From Aradus depressus (taxonomy: Eukaryota; Arthropoda; Insecta; Hemiptera; Aradidae): DNA of 64,000 nucleotides. Location: assembly GCA_963662175.1 (NCBI GenBank), contig OY759216.1:49183087-49247086 (forward strand), in the 5' to 3' direction. Both the position numbers and the translations under genes were made by a program. Below the pieces are notes generated by a model that was not told where the DNA came from, did no database searches, and was given only the letters and a program-made list of their open reading frames with translations. Positions 20,510-31,926 of this stretch are shown here, piece by piece; positions within the stretch are counted from its first letter, which is position 1; each line of letters opens with the position of its first letter.

Positions 20510-20765
20510 ACGTTGAAAGTGAAGTTTCAATGTAACTTTAGGAAGCCTGGAGTTGAAATAACTTTCTTGCTGGAGACCAAAGCTAGGAGACATGAATTAA
20601 ATGACACCCCCTCAAAGTCGAACTGAACCAGACACTCATTTGACCTTGAGTGTCTGCCTCCCCGCGACAGTTTTATGAATTCTATTAGAGTACATTTAGG
20701 AAAGATCTTATTTCTTTATTTTTTTAAAGAATAAAAATGGTGATCTATGATAGTGAGTGTCCATT
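20510..20765 (+). repeat. Unknown duplicated segment, copy 1
   Basis: It shares, in order, 'acatgaattaaa', 'gaccagacactcatttgacc'-like, 'ttgagtgtctg' and 'acatttaggaaaga' with 21130-21385. The copies lie about 600 bp apart in the same orientation and differ at many sites. The family is not recognised. Confidence 0.55.
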
Positions 20766-21129
20766 TGTCTATGTGGAGGTTTACGACACGTGGAACAGAT
20801 CAATGGCTAGAATACATGAACAATGCTAGAATACATGAGGAATTCCCTGGAGAGGCAAGGCTATGGGGATTTGCGACGATAAGTATACTAAGAGCAATTC
20901 TAGACACTTTTCACTGTAATCCTCTTCCAAGCGTCTTTCAGAGAACCACAAATCCCCCAGACCCCAAGAATGAAGGATCAAGTATACTGGGAAAAACCAG
21001 TAAAATTTTATCCTCTTCCACTTCTCTTATCGATTAACTAATGTTTCTTACTGTACACACAGAGTCCACTTCACCCCTCGGGCAAACATTGACATTAGTC
21101 GGACGCAAAACTGTTTGAGAACAGGAGAA

Positions 21130-21385
21130 GTGCTGTAGAGAACATGAGTTGACGCAACTTTCTTGTCGAGGACTATATCTTATAAGAACAAAGACAGCAG
21201 ACATGAATTAAACGACCCCCTTTAAAGTCAAACTGGACCAGACACTGATTTGACCTTGAGAGTCTGTCTCTCCTTTGGATTTATTAACCTCTATAGGAGG
21301 ACATTTGGAAAGGTTTTATTCGTGATTTTTTTTCCTATTTTTCTTTTCGAAAAGGAACAAAAAGAAGGGGCTAGATGTGATCTAC
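21130..21385 (+). repeat. Unknown duplicated segment, copy 2
   Basis: This is the partner of 20510-20765 (gacatgaattaaacgacc, accagacactgatttgacct, gacatttggaaagg). It could be a solo LTR pair or another dispersed repeat. No terminal signature is visible. Confidence 0.55.
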
Positions 21386-21795
21386 TTGTCTTGAGACTAG
21401 GCAGACACGAGGCTAGGCTAGGCGCTAGATACTGTATGTCCTTGTGAGCCTGGCCGAAGACAGGCCTATATCCATCAAGAAGTGGACCTCGAAGAGGTCC
21501 CACATTTACAATTACAAACAGTGTTGTGTCTGACTCAGATCCATCAGCTATCCCACCACCATTGTCATCATCAGTCAATCCCGGGCCCGGTCTCTTCCCA
21601 AAATTTAAATCCACCGAAAACTGGTCGCTCCGTCTGTCGTCAATTTAAATGGGTCGATATTTCTCATATCGTTTATCAGCCAAAAATCACCACAAAAACA
21701 GCAAAAAACAAACAGGACAAAAAAAAAACAGGATTAACCTTTGCCATAATCAAAGTATCCGCTAGAGCTGTGGTCTTCCCTGGGCTGTCTTCCTC

Positions 21796-22180
21796 TCATT
21801 CACCCTGCCGCCCTCTTCTCGTAAAGTACAGAAGTGATTCGTTACGCGTATTATATACGCGTGTGCTATTTTTTGCCCTTCGTCCGAGCACGTTGCGATC
21901 CTTCTTAACATCAAATCTTATGAATTTTTGTTTAAGATTTGCAGTTAACGTCCGTGCCTGACATCCACATAGAAGGACTGGTCTCACCAGGATCAAATAG
22001 ATGGGAAGGTTTGAATCTAATTGTATCAATTTTAAAGTAGTCTATTACTTTCTTTCTTCTACTTTTCCGTAACTTTATGATGTTGAATTTTAAATTCTGC
22101 TTCCAGAGCGATGTGGCTTCCATAACCTGGTCTTGGTATTTTACGGGGGGCATTCCAAGTATGTGACGTCTGTCCCCGAC
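21796..22180 (-). pseudogene. LINE reverse transcriptase C-terminal remnant (probable)
   Basis: On the minus strand two overlapping frames together resemble the end of a non-LTR reverse transcriptase. Key stretches are 'VRPVLLCGCQARTLTANLKQ' and 'FIRFDVKKDRNVLGR'. They match the common pattern in which a 'P(V/I)L.YGCE.WTL' block precedes a helix with 'R.LG' after the catalytic domain. The upstream frame is rich in Lys/Arg. A frameshift separates the parts, so it is dead. The LINE clade is not assignable by eye. Confidence 0.4.
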
Positions 22181-22427
22181 CGATTTTGGGGATTAGTCAG
22201 AAAGACTATTCGCTCCAACACGTTTCCACTCTTAATCTTAAACTAAGGTCGCATCAACTGGTGTGAGAGGCGAAGAGCTTGAGGGACGCTCCGAGTTGGC
22301 AGCGCTAGCTGTGGGTGAGTGAACCTTTGACTGGGGTAGCCAGAGAGGACTGAGAACCTTCGACCTTTACCCTTCCTGCTCCTCCTGGTCGATATACCAT
22401 CCCAACCACCCACCCCTACCTGCAGCA

Positions 22428-22487
22428 TCTACACACACACACTATCTAGCTACCCCCAAAAAACACATCACACACACACAATTCATT
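22428..22487. repeat. (CA)n-rich microsatellite patches
   Basis: Imperfect CA repeats occur at 22430-22442 and 22466-22480. Confidence 0.7.
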
Positions 22488-22707
22488 CCCGCCCCCGCCA
22501 CACAAGATAACTCCTCCCTGAATACAAAGTCTATTAAAACTTGCAACTCCCTTCTTGCAGTTAAGGCTCAGAGGTCTTCTAAATACGAAAGGACAACATT
22601 TTCTTTCATTTCACATTCCGTAAACCCATTTCAAATTTTTTTTGTTCATTTTTACGTAGGATTTGTCTTAGCACACCCTATTGGAAACCATCAACGTATA
22701 CTACAAA

Positions 22708-22765
22708 CTTGGTATGTGGATGTAGTGCGGGGTACCTCAACCCCACACTACATCCACATACCAAG
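22708..22765. repeat. 58-bp perfect-arm hairpin
   Basis: CTTGGTATGTGGATGTAGTG at 22708-22727 is exactly inverted at 22746-22765; pairing continues inward (gcgggg / cccca) with one or two mismatches. An A-run follows. No copy of the arm was seen elsewhere in the window. Confidence 0.9.
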
Positions 22766-22769
22766 AAAA

Positions 22770-23790
22770 AAAAAAAAAAAAATTGTTTTAATTTAATTGC
22801 TCTTTTTTTCAGCATAAAATTGGGTATGGTTTAAAAATATATCTATAAAATAAAAAGCCTAAAGAAATTTATTTATACAATTTATAAAAAATATTTTCCA
22901 TATTTTGGGTTCAACAGAAATAAATATTATGATTATTACAAACCAAGGCGGAGAATATGAACAGATGATTCTTCGAATATAAACCCATCTTAATAAGAAT
23001 TAGGCGAGGCAGAAAAGGCATTTTTCTGATAGTTTAACCTAGTAATTTCCTACGGTCGAACCACATAACAAGGAACCGGACCAACCGTGGATAAACAGCA
23101 ATGGTATGCAGTGTCAACGGAAAACCACACTGACATACCTGGTTATTCACGGTCCTCGGCAATGGGGTTCATCGTCGTCCCTAGGGACACTGAAGGACGT
23201 TCTGTCTTCAAGAAAAAAAAAAACATGATATAATTTGTGATCTGACCAATGAATTCAGTTCATTTCAAAACCATGCCGTTTATCAACTTATCACAAACCT
23301 ATATGAAAGAAACAACCTGATTCCAGGTTTTAGAGGAAATTAAGTTTTTTTGATAGGTGGAAAAAAAAAAACTTCTTTACAATAGCTTTGTGGCTACAGG
23401 TTTGTGTGCACCTTACACCATCATCAGGCATTTAATTACAACCAAAATAAAAAAAACAAGCAAAAAATAAGTTTTTTCTTCATTTATAGCTTTTTGTTAT
23501 GTAAACCAATGTAGAAAGCATCTAATTCGATTGTCTTTTGAATAACTTGATATACACATAAATTACTATTTCATTTAGAAGGAAGGAAAAACATTTTTCC
23601 TACACTATAGGAAAAACAGCATCTACACTATCAACTATTCACGAATTGTAGAATGAAACATGTGAATAAAAATAAAACTTCATTTAAATAATTGAAGCCT
23701 AAAAGCATTATAATTAGTCAAAATGTTGAAAACAGTTAAAAATTGTCAAGACAATTAAAAATACCTGGTTTGGCCAAAACAAGTACATAT
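22770..23790. other. AT-rich spacer, nothing recognised
   Basis: No gene or family copy was found. A short 'caccatcatcaggc' motif at about 23417 has a weak counterpart (catcatcaggc) near 38190. Confidence 0.4.
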
Positions 23791-23794
23791 AACG

Positions 23795-23885
23795 TATCGA
23801 CACAAAAATTTCATATGTGAATTCAAAAAACCCCAATAACTGCTGATGTAATGAATGTATCGACATGAAATTTCATTTTTAAAGA
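23795..23885 (-). mobile_element. Repeat A module fragment
   Basis: It contains 'ccccaataactgctgatgta' and 'atgaatgtatcgacatgaaa', one antisense module. Confidence 0.65.
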
Positions 23886-23929
23886 CCTGTGAAAGTGTAA
23901 TGGAAAGTGGTATCTGGTGTTCCAAGACT

Positions 23930-24640
23930 ATTACTCAAGGTTCTTGGAAGTGTTTTACGTGGACAGACTTACAAAAAACATTTTTACCAGGCATGGAATA
24001 CCGTGCTCTATCCGGTCAGATTATGGGTTGCAGTTCGTGACAGAAGAGTTTAAAAGTTTTTCTTCCCGAGTATGGTTTTGAACATATCATGTCAAGTCCT
24101 TAGTCCAATGGCGAGGCAGAAAAAACAGTGGTCATTGCTAAACGCATCCTCACAAAGTGTGAGGACCCGAATATGGGCTTACTTGCTCATAGGAACACTC
24201 CATTGGAGTCAGGACTCTCGCCAGCACAACTCTTATACGGGAGGAAATTGCGATCGCTACTACTTTTGCAACCAAGGATTGCAGGATAAGGTTACTAAAA
24301 TAAGAATCATTTCGACAAAAGAAAAGGAGCTTTTGCCAACTCTGCTGTCACCCTGTTTGGATTCCCTTTTTAAAAAGACCAGGGAAAATTCGTGTGAGTA
24401 CAATGCACCCTCGGTGAAATTTGGTTACATCAGCTGGAAGAGATCTGAGGAGAAACAGAGAACATCTAATTCCTATGGATGATGGAGGGACTCTAGAGGA
24501 AGAAGAACAGGATATGGAAGGTGAAGGAGTCAAGGTGAGAAGAGGACTTGACGGAAAGAGACATATCCTGCAGAGTCTGGGCGTCCAAGGACCCCGTATG
24601 ATTTAAGACCCAGCATTAAGAAGCCAATAAAGTACTGTGA
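23930..24640 (+). pseudogene. Ty3/gypsy pol remnant (integrase and C-terminal region)
   Basis: From about 23991 the sequence reads as an integrase core: HGIPCSIRSD (second catalytic D), GLQFVTEEFKSF, then after a frameshift the 'SNGEAEKT' motif holding the catalytic Glu (about 24105-24130). 'RNTPLESGLSPAQLLYGRK' follows at about 24185-24245. Further on, 'RDLRRNREHLIP' near 24441-24478 matches the end of gypsy polyproteins. Several stops and frame changes are present, including a TAG where the family has Gln before SNGEAE. It is unrelated to the intact errantivirus at 10549-18050. Confidence 0.85.
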
Positions 24641-24671
24641 ATGCTAAGACGTTCGTGAAAGAGAAGAGAGG

Positions 24672-24830
24672 ATGTAGTGTTTGTATTTAACATATGATAT
24701 TTAATATATTGTATTTAACATATGTTGTGTGAATAAATGACAGTTTGATGCAACTCTACACTTTCCAATACTGAGTTAACATTAAATTGGAATGGACAAG
24801 AGAGTCAGCTCTTTTGCTCAACAACATTGC
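24672..24830 (+). repeat. Possible 3' LTR start of the gypsy remnant
   Basis: A purine tract (gagaagagagga, 24661-24672) is followed by TGTAGTGTTTGTATTTAACA and, later, 'aataaatgacag'. This is the layout expected of a polypurine tract and the start of a TG-type LTR. The far end and the partner LTR could not be located. Confidence 0.4.
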
Positions 24831-25149
24831 TCTTCTCTGAGAATGTTCTTGTGGGAGTGAAGTGGACGACTCCTGACAAGACAACCTGCCTGCAGAGAGC
24901 CTCCTCCAAACACCCCAACCTGCACCTCCCTCCGCCGAGCCCCCTACCTACTACTTACTACCCCTCGATCTGTCTACTGGCCAGCCACGCCCTCCCCATG
25001 GATCCCCCTTCCCCACTTCCCACACTCTGGCGCCCCAACTCCAACTATGTCTGGTATGTATGCCCTCAGGGGGACTCGCAACTACCTTACCCCACTTTCA
25101 GCATTATCACCTTTTTCATTTTTATTTTCTTCTTTCTACTCCTCGCTCT

Positions 25150-25630
25150 TCCTTGTTGAATCACCGGCAGTGTACATCCCCAGGGTGAGTTTATCAACTA
25201 AGTTTCCGCTCTCTGTCTACAACGACAGATTTGGTTGTCTTACGTCTTACTTTAGGACTTCTCAATCCATGACTCAAAGGGTCGAAAAACATGAAATTTC
25301 CGTGAAAACTCAACATGAAATTTCTGACCGATGATAACATTGCTTCGTATAGCTGGAAAAGTAAAAAAAAACGCGTCGGTGACTCCTCTCTCACTAGTTC
25401 ACTAACATTGGATCTTCTGAATCCTTATACTAAATTTCACATCGATGCATTAATTTCATTGACAGTAATTGGGATTTTTGAGTTAAGCCCCTCCTCTGAT
25501 CACCCCTTCCCTTTCTTCGGCCGATTTCGAAGAAAATTAATATGGGTGTTCTTAATGCGGTTTCGAATTTAATTATACAATTTTGTGTCGATACATACAT
25601 TATAATTACAGTTATTAGAGTTTTTGTGAT
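25150..25630 (+). mobile_element. Repeat A, two overlapping or rearranged pieces
   Basis: 25158-25360 joins the 5' end (gaatcaccggcagtgtacat) directly to the 3' end (gaaaaacatgaaatttccgt ... cttcgtatagctggaaaag), which is a large internal deletion. 25400-25630 then carries two ordinary modules without ends. Confidence 0.7.
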
Positions 25631-25739
25631 GTTGCCATCCATAGCGTTACAATTGAAACATTCCTTTGAAATATTTCCTACGGACATTTATTGTACAATT
25701 TTTTTCGTATAGTTTTCCTGGGTAAGTAAATAAACAAGT

Positions 25740-26340
25740 GTTTATATTTGCCATATGTAAAGTATATTTGAGGCCTGAGGGCGCCAGGGAAGGCCTAAGG
25801 GAATCCTCTCGGGTATCTAGGTAGGTTGACTAGCCCTAATTGAGGAATGATGCTGGAGGTAGAAGTGTCAAGGAAGGAGGGGAAGGGAGGGCAATGGCCT
25901 AGAGATAGGACATAAAGTAACATACACGTGGGGGAACACATACTGATACAGAGGGCTTGTTAACACTACACAATACCTCACACACTCAATCCCCAGTCAG
26001 TGTTTACACTTGTTACACAAGACACCAGGCAATGCTCCAAGAATACTTGAGGGAGGAAAACAGGGATTGGGGAAATCCACCAACCGCTAAGACCGGATCA
26101 TGACTTGAAGAGAGCGCCAAAAGATATTCGTTGTGACCGGAGTGTACAAATCCAAGTCCAAGAACATGGTAATGTGTATCCATAGTCGTATTTTCCCATC
26201 CAGCATCATGCTCAAATATCAGTTGTCTGTTTTTTCTGAATTTTCCTTCTCCAGATGTACGAAAAATAGAGAGAAGTTATGTATTCAGTCAGAAATTCCA
26301 GACTCATAGTTATATCTTCCCCCACTCTAGTCCCAGCTTC
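25740..26340. other. Spacer, nothing recognised
   Basis: The composition is less AT-rich than average. No gene, repeat family or RNA signal was recognised. Confidence 0.35.
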
Positions 26341-26347
26341 CAGTATA

Positions 26348-27221
26348 TGAGGGGTGATCTAGAAATTCCAGGACTTTTAGGATTTCTCACCAACGGAGCG
26401 TCAGAGAGCGGTACAGTTGACAGCATTAGTTGTTGTGACTCTTCCTGACCTCAGCTGTTTTTGTAGATTCTCTACAAACTACTTTGCTGTGAAGTAACAA
26501 ACTTTTTCTGGGTTGGCTGTTTTGCGATCTTTTGTCAAATGAATCAAAAACAAGAGCAACGCGTTTGTGTCAGGTTTTATTATGTGAAGTTGGGTAAAAC
26601 TTTTCAGATGTTATAAAGAGGCTTTTGGGGATGAATGTCTGAGTCGATCACGGTGTCATGAATGGTACAAGAGGTTCAAAGAAGCTCTTCAAGTCAAATG
26701 TATACTGCTCACTGTTTTCATCGACTGGAAGGGTGTTGTCTAATACGAATTTCTTCCACGAGGTGAGACAATTAATCGCTTTCGTTACCTTGAAATCCTG
26801 AGACATTAGCGTAAGGCTATGAGGAGGAAGAGACCTGAGTTGTGGCGAAGTGGAGCGTGGATGCTGCACCATGACAACGCGCCTGTTCATTCTGCGTTGC
26901 TCATTCGCGATTATTGCACAAAAAACGCCCAGCCACCGTACTCACCAGACTTTCGCGGACTTTTTCCTGTTTACGAAACTCAAGACACCTTTAAAAGGAC
27001 AGAGATTTCACTATACTGGAATTAAAGAAAAATCGCTGGACGGGCTGAACAGCATTCCAGAAGATAAGTTCTCAGGGTCCTTCCAGGAGTGGAAACTGCG
27101 GTGGGAAAAATGTATAGCTTCCCAAGTGGAGTACTTTAAAGGGGACAATGTCCAATAACTAAGTAAATTTTTAAAATAAATCTTTATAAATTTCAGTGCT
27201 GGAACTTTTGATGACCCCTCG
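26348..27221 (+). pseudogene. mariner transposon with broken transposase
   Basis: The ends are inverted (tgaggggtgatc at 26348; gatgacccctcg ending 27221) and flanked by TA, the mariner target. Inside, a start region reads 'MNQKQEQRVCVRFYYVKLGK' from 26538, followed by a frameshift and 'CLSRSRCHEWYKRFKE'. Then comes a deletion, and the sequence continues with 'FIDWKGVV', stop, 'YEFLPRGETINR', 'KRPELWRSGAW', 'HHDNAPVHSA' (second catalytic Asp) and 'PPYSPDF' (third Asp). The C-terminus is EWKLRWEKCIASQVEYFKGD. At 874 bp it is shorter than the roughly 1.3 kb of intact mariners; the missing part includes the first catalytic Asp. At least two in-frame stops and frameshifts add to this. It cannot make a transposase. 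Confidence 0.93.
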
Positions 27222-27224
27222 TAG

Positions 27225-27820
27225 TATGAACTTTGTCAAGGGAAAGGAAGGAGAAGTCTTTCAGATTTATTCCAAGATGGGAGAAATAGAAAAATAGAAA
27301 ACCATGATAAAAGTGTGTGGGTGACATCTGAGAAACAAAGGGGAACATGGACTTGTCTCTTCTATCTTTTAAAGATGACCACTCCAGTTTAACATTTCAA
27401 ATTAAGGTTACAAGCTCATAAAAAATTCAATTTGACATGACCCTGACATCCAGAGGCAGGAAGAAGTAAATATGAAAAAAAATATTGGAAGGGTAACTCC
27501 AAAATTATGGCCATATCTTATACAGGTTCGAAAAAAAAACGAATTTACCTAGAAAAACAACTCTTTCAGATAGCTGCTGTGTGCATCTACGGACTTAGCA
27601 TTCAATAAGCAATAGGCTTTCTTATATTGTCATTTTGTGTTACCTGGATCTGAAGACACCGAGTCCTTCATATAGAACCTAGTTCCCCAGTTTTCTTAGC
27701 AAATATTATCCCGGACAACTACCCAGAAAGTTAGCTGCCGTCTTGTGTCCTGGAATGAATCCGTTTCCTTTGAGGATTCCTGACATTTTACGTTCAATAA
27801 TTCGCGCAAGAATATTAACT
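27225..27820. other. Spacer, nothing recognised
   Basis: No gene or repeat family copy was seen. Confidence 0.4.
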
Positions 27821-27824
27821 ACTT

Positions 27825-27960
27825 TTTGATTTTCATTTTTGGAAACAGGAAGTCGGACTGATGATATCACCGGTATTTCATGTTATCAGTCCGGTGACAA
27901 CTCAAGATTGAATTTCTCACCGTTTAAATAACTTCCCGTATACTTCGTGGAAGTAATGAA
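27825..27960 (+). mobile_element. Repeat A 3' end
   Basis: It runs 'gattttcatttttggaaaca', 'ggaagtcgg', a small inverted duplication (gactgatgatatcaccgg... atcagtccggtga), then 'ataacttcccgtatacttcg' and 'tggaagtaatg'. Confidence 0.7.
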
Positions 27961-28239
27961 AATATATATAAAATATATGTAATTTCTGGGCTTATTGAAG
28001 TTGTTGTAACCTAAATTATTTTTACTCTTTAATCAACGTCATTGTTCAACTGATGCAACCACAATTTGTTGTCTCTGCACAGAATTGTATCTATCATAAT
28101 ACATAGTTTAGAGAACTTTCATATAAAAAAATGATGTTGACAAGCATCTCATGTCATATTCTTCTAACAGGCGGTTTTTTTAATTAATTTTTGTACGACA
28201 TGATTACGAATGTCGCTGTTAGCAATTATTGTTGCTATT

Positions 28240-28445
28240 GTGAATGCGATAACTCCCCATAGAATGAATGTATCGACACGAATTTTTATATGTGTATCCA
28301 GAAAGCTCTAGGAAAAATTACCGAGACTTATTGATTTGCAAAAGGGAAGAGGATGATTAGGGGGGAGGTACAACAAGTCGATTAACTGCCGTTGTAATGA
28401 ATCAATTGATATGAAATTTCATTTGTGAATTAAAAATACAAATAT
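28240..28445 (-). mobile_element. Repeat A partial copy
   Basis: It carries the antisense of two modules (agaatgaatgtatcgacacg at about 28262; actgccgttgtaatgaatca at about 28386) but neither end. Confidence 0.7.
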
Positions 28446-28737
28446 TTTTTGAAATGTAGGACACTTTAAACGCCTAGACATGTTGGTCAGATACTAAGAG
28501 AGGAAAAGGACTATCGAAAATGTAGAATGGCAACCCCCAGTCGAAGACGAAAGACCACCTCTGGAATTCAGACGCTAATTGCCGTAATCAGCGGGGATGA
28601 TTCTCAACTTCTAGGACGCTTTTTCAATTTTTTACCCGGGAAACGCCTGGAAACACAGCAAGTATACTCTAAATTTCGGATCGACCAGTAAACAACTCAT
28701 TAAAAATGTAGTGGAAAAAAATCAGCAGCATTCCGAT

Positions 28738-28775
28738 AGAGGGAGAGAGAGAGTGAGTGTGTGTGAGAGAAGAGA
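28738..28775. repeat. (GA)n/(GT)n microsatellite
   Basis: A purine-rich GAGAGA tract with an embedded GTGTGTGTG, followed by GAGAAGAGAAGAAG. Confidence 0.8.
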
Positions 28776-29009
28776 AGAAGCTAACTGTACCAAGAGAAAT
28801 TCCTGAACGAGATTCCAAAGGTTCACTGGAGGTTGGGGGACCAGGGCCCCAAATATGTGTTACCTTGTGAGGGGGAGAGAGGGAGGGGATCCAGGGTTAA
28901 CTTAACCAGGTAGCCAGCTCGGTCATCATTAGTGACCACAACTCGTGGACTCGGTCACTAATATGAGAGCTTATTAGAAAACGAGCATCTCCTCCAGCAT
29001 CCCATCCCA

Positions 29010-29250
29010 TTAAGAACATGAAAGAATGCATTGCTCTGGGATACTTGTACGCAAAGAAGACTACGATCCCGAAGCATTCAAGCCAGTAAGTCTGACGTCA
29101 TTCACAGCAAAAAAAAACAAAAAAAAAGAAAGAAAATATGGTTGATCGCTACGTGACGGAGAGACAAGAGGAAGTCACATCGTTATATTAGAATCAACAG
29201 GTCCACGTTCTAGGACGATGTACGGAAACAGTCTGATAAATCCAATAGAA
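29010..29250 (+). pseudogene. LINE reverse transcriptase fragment
   Basis: A frame from 29048 reads 'RKEDYDPEAFKPVSLTSFTA'. After an A-rich insertion, 29138 onward reads 'MVDRYVTERQ' and then 'NQQVHVLGRCTET'. These are the 'pkpgk.dy....fRPISLTSf..K..E..i..r' and 'NQ.Af..grst.tal' blocks at the start of jockey/CR1-type reverse transcriptases. Low-complexity insertion and stops make it non-functional. Confidence 0.8.
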
Positions 29251-29707
29251 ATGACCTTAAATCGCTGTCATAAAAGGAGAGAGTATGTGTGTGTGTCTTG
29301 CAAGAAATCTCGCGAATAAAAACTGATATCGACCCCACTCCGCTGCCAATCGAAGCTTATCAACGTCAATATGATCCGAAAGAAATTTTATCAAATTCAG
29401 TACAGCCGTTTTTTTGTTTAAACAAAAAGACAGCAAACTGCAACCAAAGTGGATTTTAGGATTTCTTGGAAAAGATTTATCCTATCTAATTTGTTCTGGT
29501 GATAATCGATAGACCCGTAGCATCCTTTGGAGCCAGATAGAAAAATACGCTATATGGCGCCTGAAAATATTGAACGGCAGGGGGCTAAGTATAAAAATTG
29601 TTTTAACTCATTAATGGATGGTCGGATTGTCATGAAATTTCACATGTAGTATTCTTAAAAGCCAATTGAAAAATAGGGTGTGTGATGTCTCAAAATTCTT
29701 AATGGGA

Positions 29708-29730
29708 GGGGGGGGGGGGGGGGGGGGGGG
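29708..29730 (+). repeat. Homopolymer run, 23 G
   Basis: An uninterrupted G tract next to the left part of a Helitron-like copy. Confidence 0.95.
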
Positions 29731-29744
29731 TCTATATCATCAAC

Positions 29745-30091
29745 GAATGTCGAATTCCACCGTTGCACGGTTAATACTAGCTGTGGTCACCAGCGTTCCT
29801 AAACACAAACGAGGTAGGGTGTCCGCCGTTCCTAAGCCCTTACCCGTTCCCCTGACACGTATGTACTAGCCGTATGTACCCAGCGTCCATCAGTACGAAC
29901 TAGCTGTGGTGCCCGACGGTCGTAAACATTTACTATAGCAGGGGTTTCTGCCGTTGAAGGACTATATGCTATATTCTATTTGAATTATTGTAACATCATG
30001 AATGCACGGTCGAAAAATTGACTAGGATTTGAATGAGAATTATTAGGGGAAAAAGTTAAAAATTCCGGGCAACGCCGGCTAATACTGCAAG
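29745..30091 (+). mobile_element. Non-autonomous Helitron, decayed copy
   Basis: The 3' end has the Helitron hairpin CCGGGCAACGCCGG (30065-30078) followed about 10 nt later by CAAG, a one-base change from the usual CTAG. The interior ('actagctgtggt', 'gccgttgaaggactata', 'aattgactaggatttgaat') is the same as in 57534-57790, so both are one family. The 5' TC end is not seen. Confidence 0.75.
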
Positions 30092-30174
30092 AAATAATAA
30101 TAATAATATCAACAAGTGGCGAAAATGATGGCTCCCAAAGGAAAAATATCCAAAAATAATTCCTGGAGGAGCCA

Positions 30175-30280
30175 AAGAGAGGAAAAGGCTGGAGTGGAAG
30201 AGGAGGAAAATACTGGAGTGGAAAAGGAGGAAAACACTGAAAAGTGGACGAGGAGGAAAACACTGGAGAGGATAGAAGAG
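30175..30280 (+). repeat. Purine-rich minisatellite (about 24-33 bp units)
   Basis: Repeats of 'ggaggaaaacactggag' with variants, rich in G and A. It gives an open frame of 60 codons with a Glu/Lys repeat, which I take as a by-product of the repeat. Confidence 0.7.
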
Positions 30281-30877
30281 GTGAGAATCTATGAATAGAT
30301 TAAATTAAATTAAATGAACAAACAATTCTGTACTGAATACAATGCCTACTTTTTTGTGTAATTATTAATATTGATATTCATATCATGCTGGGAAGTTTGC
30401 CGTGGGGACCTCAAGGGCCTCACTAAGATACAAATAAATGCCACCTTTATAGAGTTCTAATACATGGCCCAGTAATTTTTTCTGATTTAGGGTGCAGAGA
30501 GGCGAAACACACACATCCAAAAACCTGCTTTTTCATTTTGATATGTGACCCACGCTTGAAAACCATGGAAAACGTTTGTCAATTTCCGGAGTTTTGATAA
30601 CGGTCTAATTGGAACTGAACCCTAACATATGAATGATACAATGCACGATGAGGATGAAAAAGGTTAGAATTGGCCGGTGGTTGGAACATATGACAATGGA
30701 GGCAGTTGGATTATATGACAATCTCCCTTTTGAGAGTACAGTCGGTTTTTTATAGATCGGTCAACAGGACTGGACTGAGATCATGATCGCCTGGACTAGT
30801 TTTGGAACTGTCCATACACAGTACATTTGCAATCCATCATGTCTTCCCTTAATCCAAGGAGACCTTGAGCAGCTGCC

Positions 30878-30985
30878 TTCGGATGGGTCGTTAAACGATG
30901 GTCCCGAGACTGTGCGATGCCATTTACTTAAGACACCTACCATAGGTAACTAAACCAGGGTAGGCAAAATTTCCTATTCCCACTG
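30878..30985 (+). mobile_element. SINE fragment, diverged
   Basis: Contains 'ccttcggatgggtcgttaaa', 'cgatggtcccgagactgtgc' and 'agggtaggcaaaatt', the middle of the SINE. Confidence 0.65.
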
Positions 30986-31449
30986 TAGTGCCAGAGTAAC
31001 GAAAACGTAGTTTCTGCATTTCTGTATGGGCATCGACAAAGAGACCTCCCAGATTCTCTTCTTCCTTCGTTCCCTTTTCCTCCACTCACACTGCAGCAAA
31101 TGGCAACTCCTTCCAGTGGTCCCAGATGGCGACTGTAGGTAGGTCCCTGGTAGGAATGCAGAGGGGTCGGTGCCCAGCTCCTTCCTGGAAACCCTCCTCT
31201 CCCTCCATTCTCCCTCACTCCCTCTCTCCCCCACACTCCCTCTCTCTCATTCTCATATCCGTGTGTGTCCCGGCATGAGCAGCAGCAACACATGCCTCCG
31301 TGTCTGGATAGTGGCGCTCCACCGACACCTACTTACATGTTCGTTCTGGGCCCACATTTCATCCATTCGATTTGGAATTCGGCCTCAAAAATAGAAGGCT
31401 ATCATCAAACAATGCCAATTCAGATCTCGAATCTTTTGAACGAAAAAGA

Positions 31450-31472
31450 AAAAAAAAAAAAAAAAAAAAAAA
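31450..31472 (+). repeat. Poly-A run, about 22 A
   Basis: An A tract following 'gaacgaaaaag'. No retroelement was identified upstream that it would terminate. Confidence 0.9.
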
Positions 31473-31926
31473 CACTAATAGCTGACATTAGTCATTGAAT
31501 ACCAAGAATTTCGTAATGACGAAGAAAACAAACACACAGCTTCCTCTTATCTTGAGAACACGTTCATCAGGTCTTTCTCGACATAAATAATATTGAAACT
31601 AAATTTTGAAGAATAAAATCATATTTTTCATTTGAGTAAACAATCCCATCCCCAAAGAAGGACGTAAAGCGAATAATAAATAAACAGCTGCGATTTTTTA
31701 AAGCTCAAAACTAGTCTTTCAAAAATACAATTTAAGTTTAGAAAAATAAGTTTTAAGATCCAGATTAATATAAATGTATAAATCTAAATGCTTGAACCAA
31801 AACCAAACACTGTTATCATGTCATTAGAACATGATATTCTAAGACAGATATCATTTCACGATGTGTTAAGGCAAGGAAAATAAAATTTAAAAATTAACCA
31901 TTGCTTGCAACAATGTTTACTTTTGT

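Noticed and set aside
30116..30298. 60-codon Glu/Lys-rich frame
   Set aside because: By-product of the purine-rich minisatellite.
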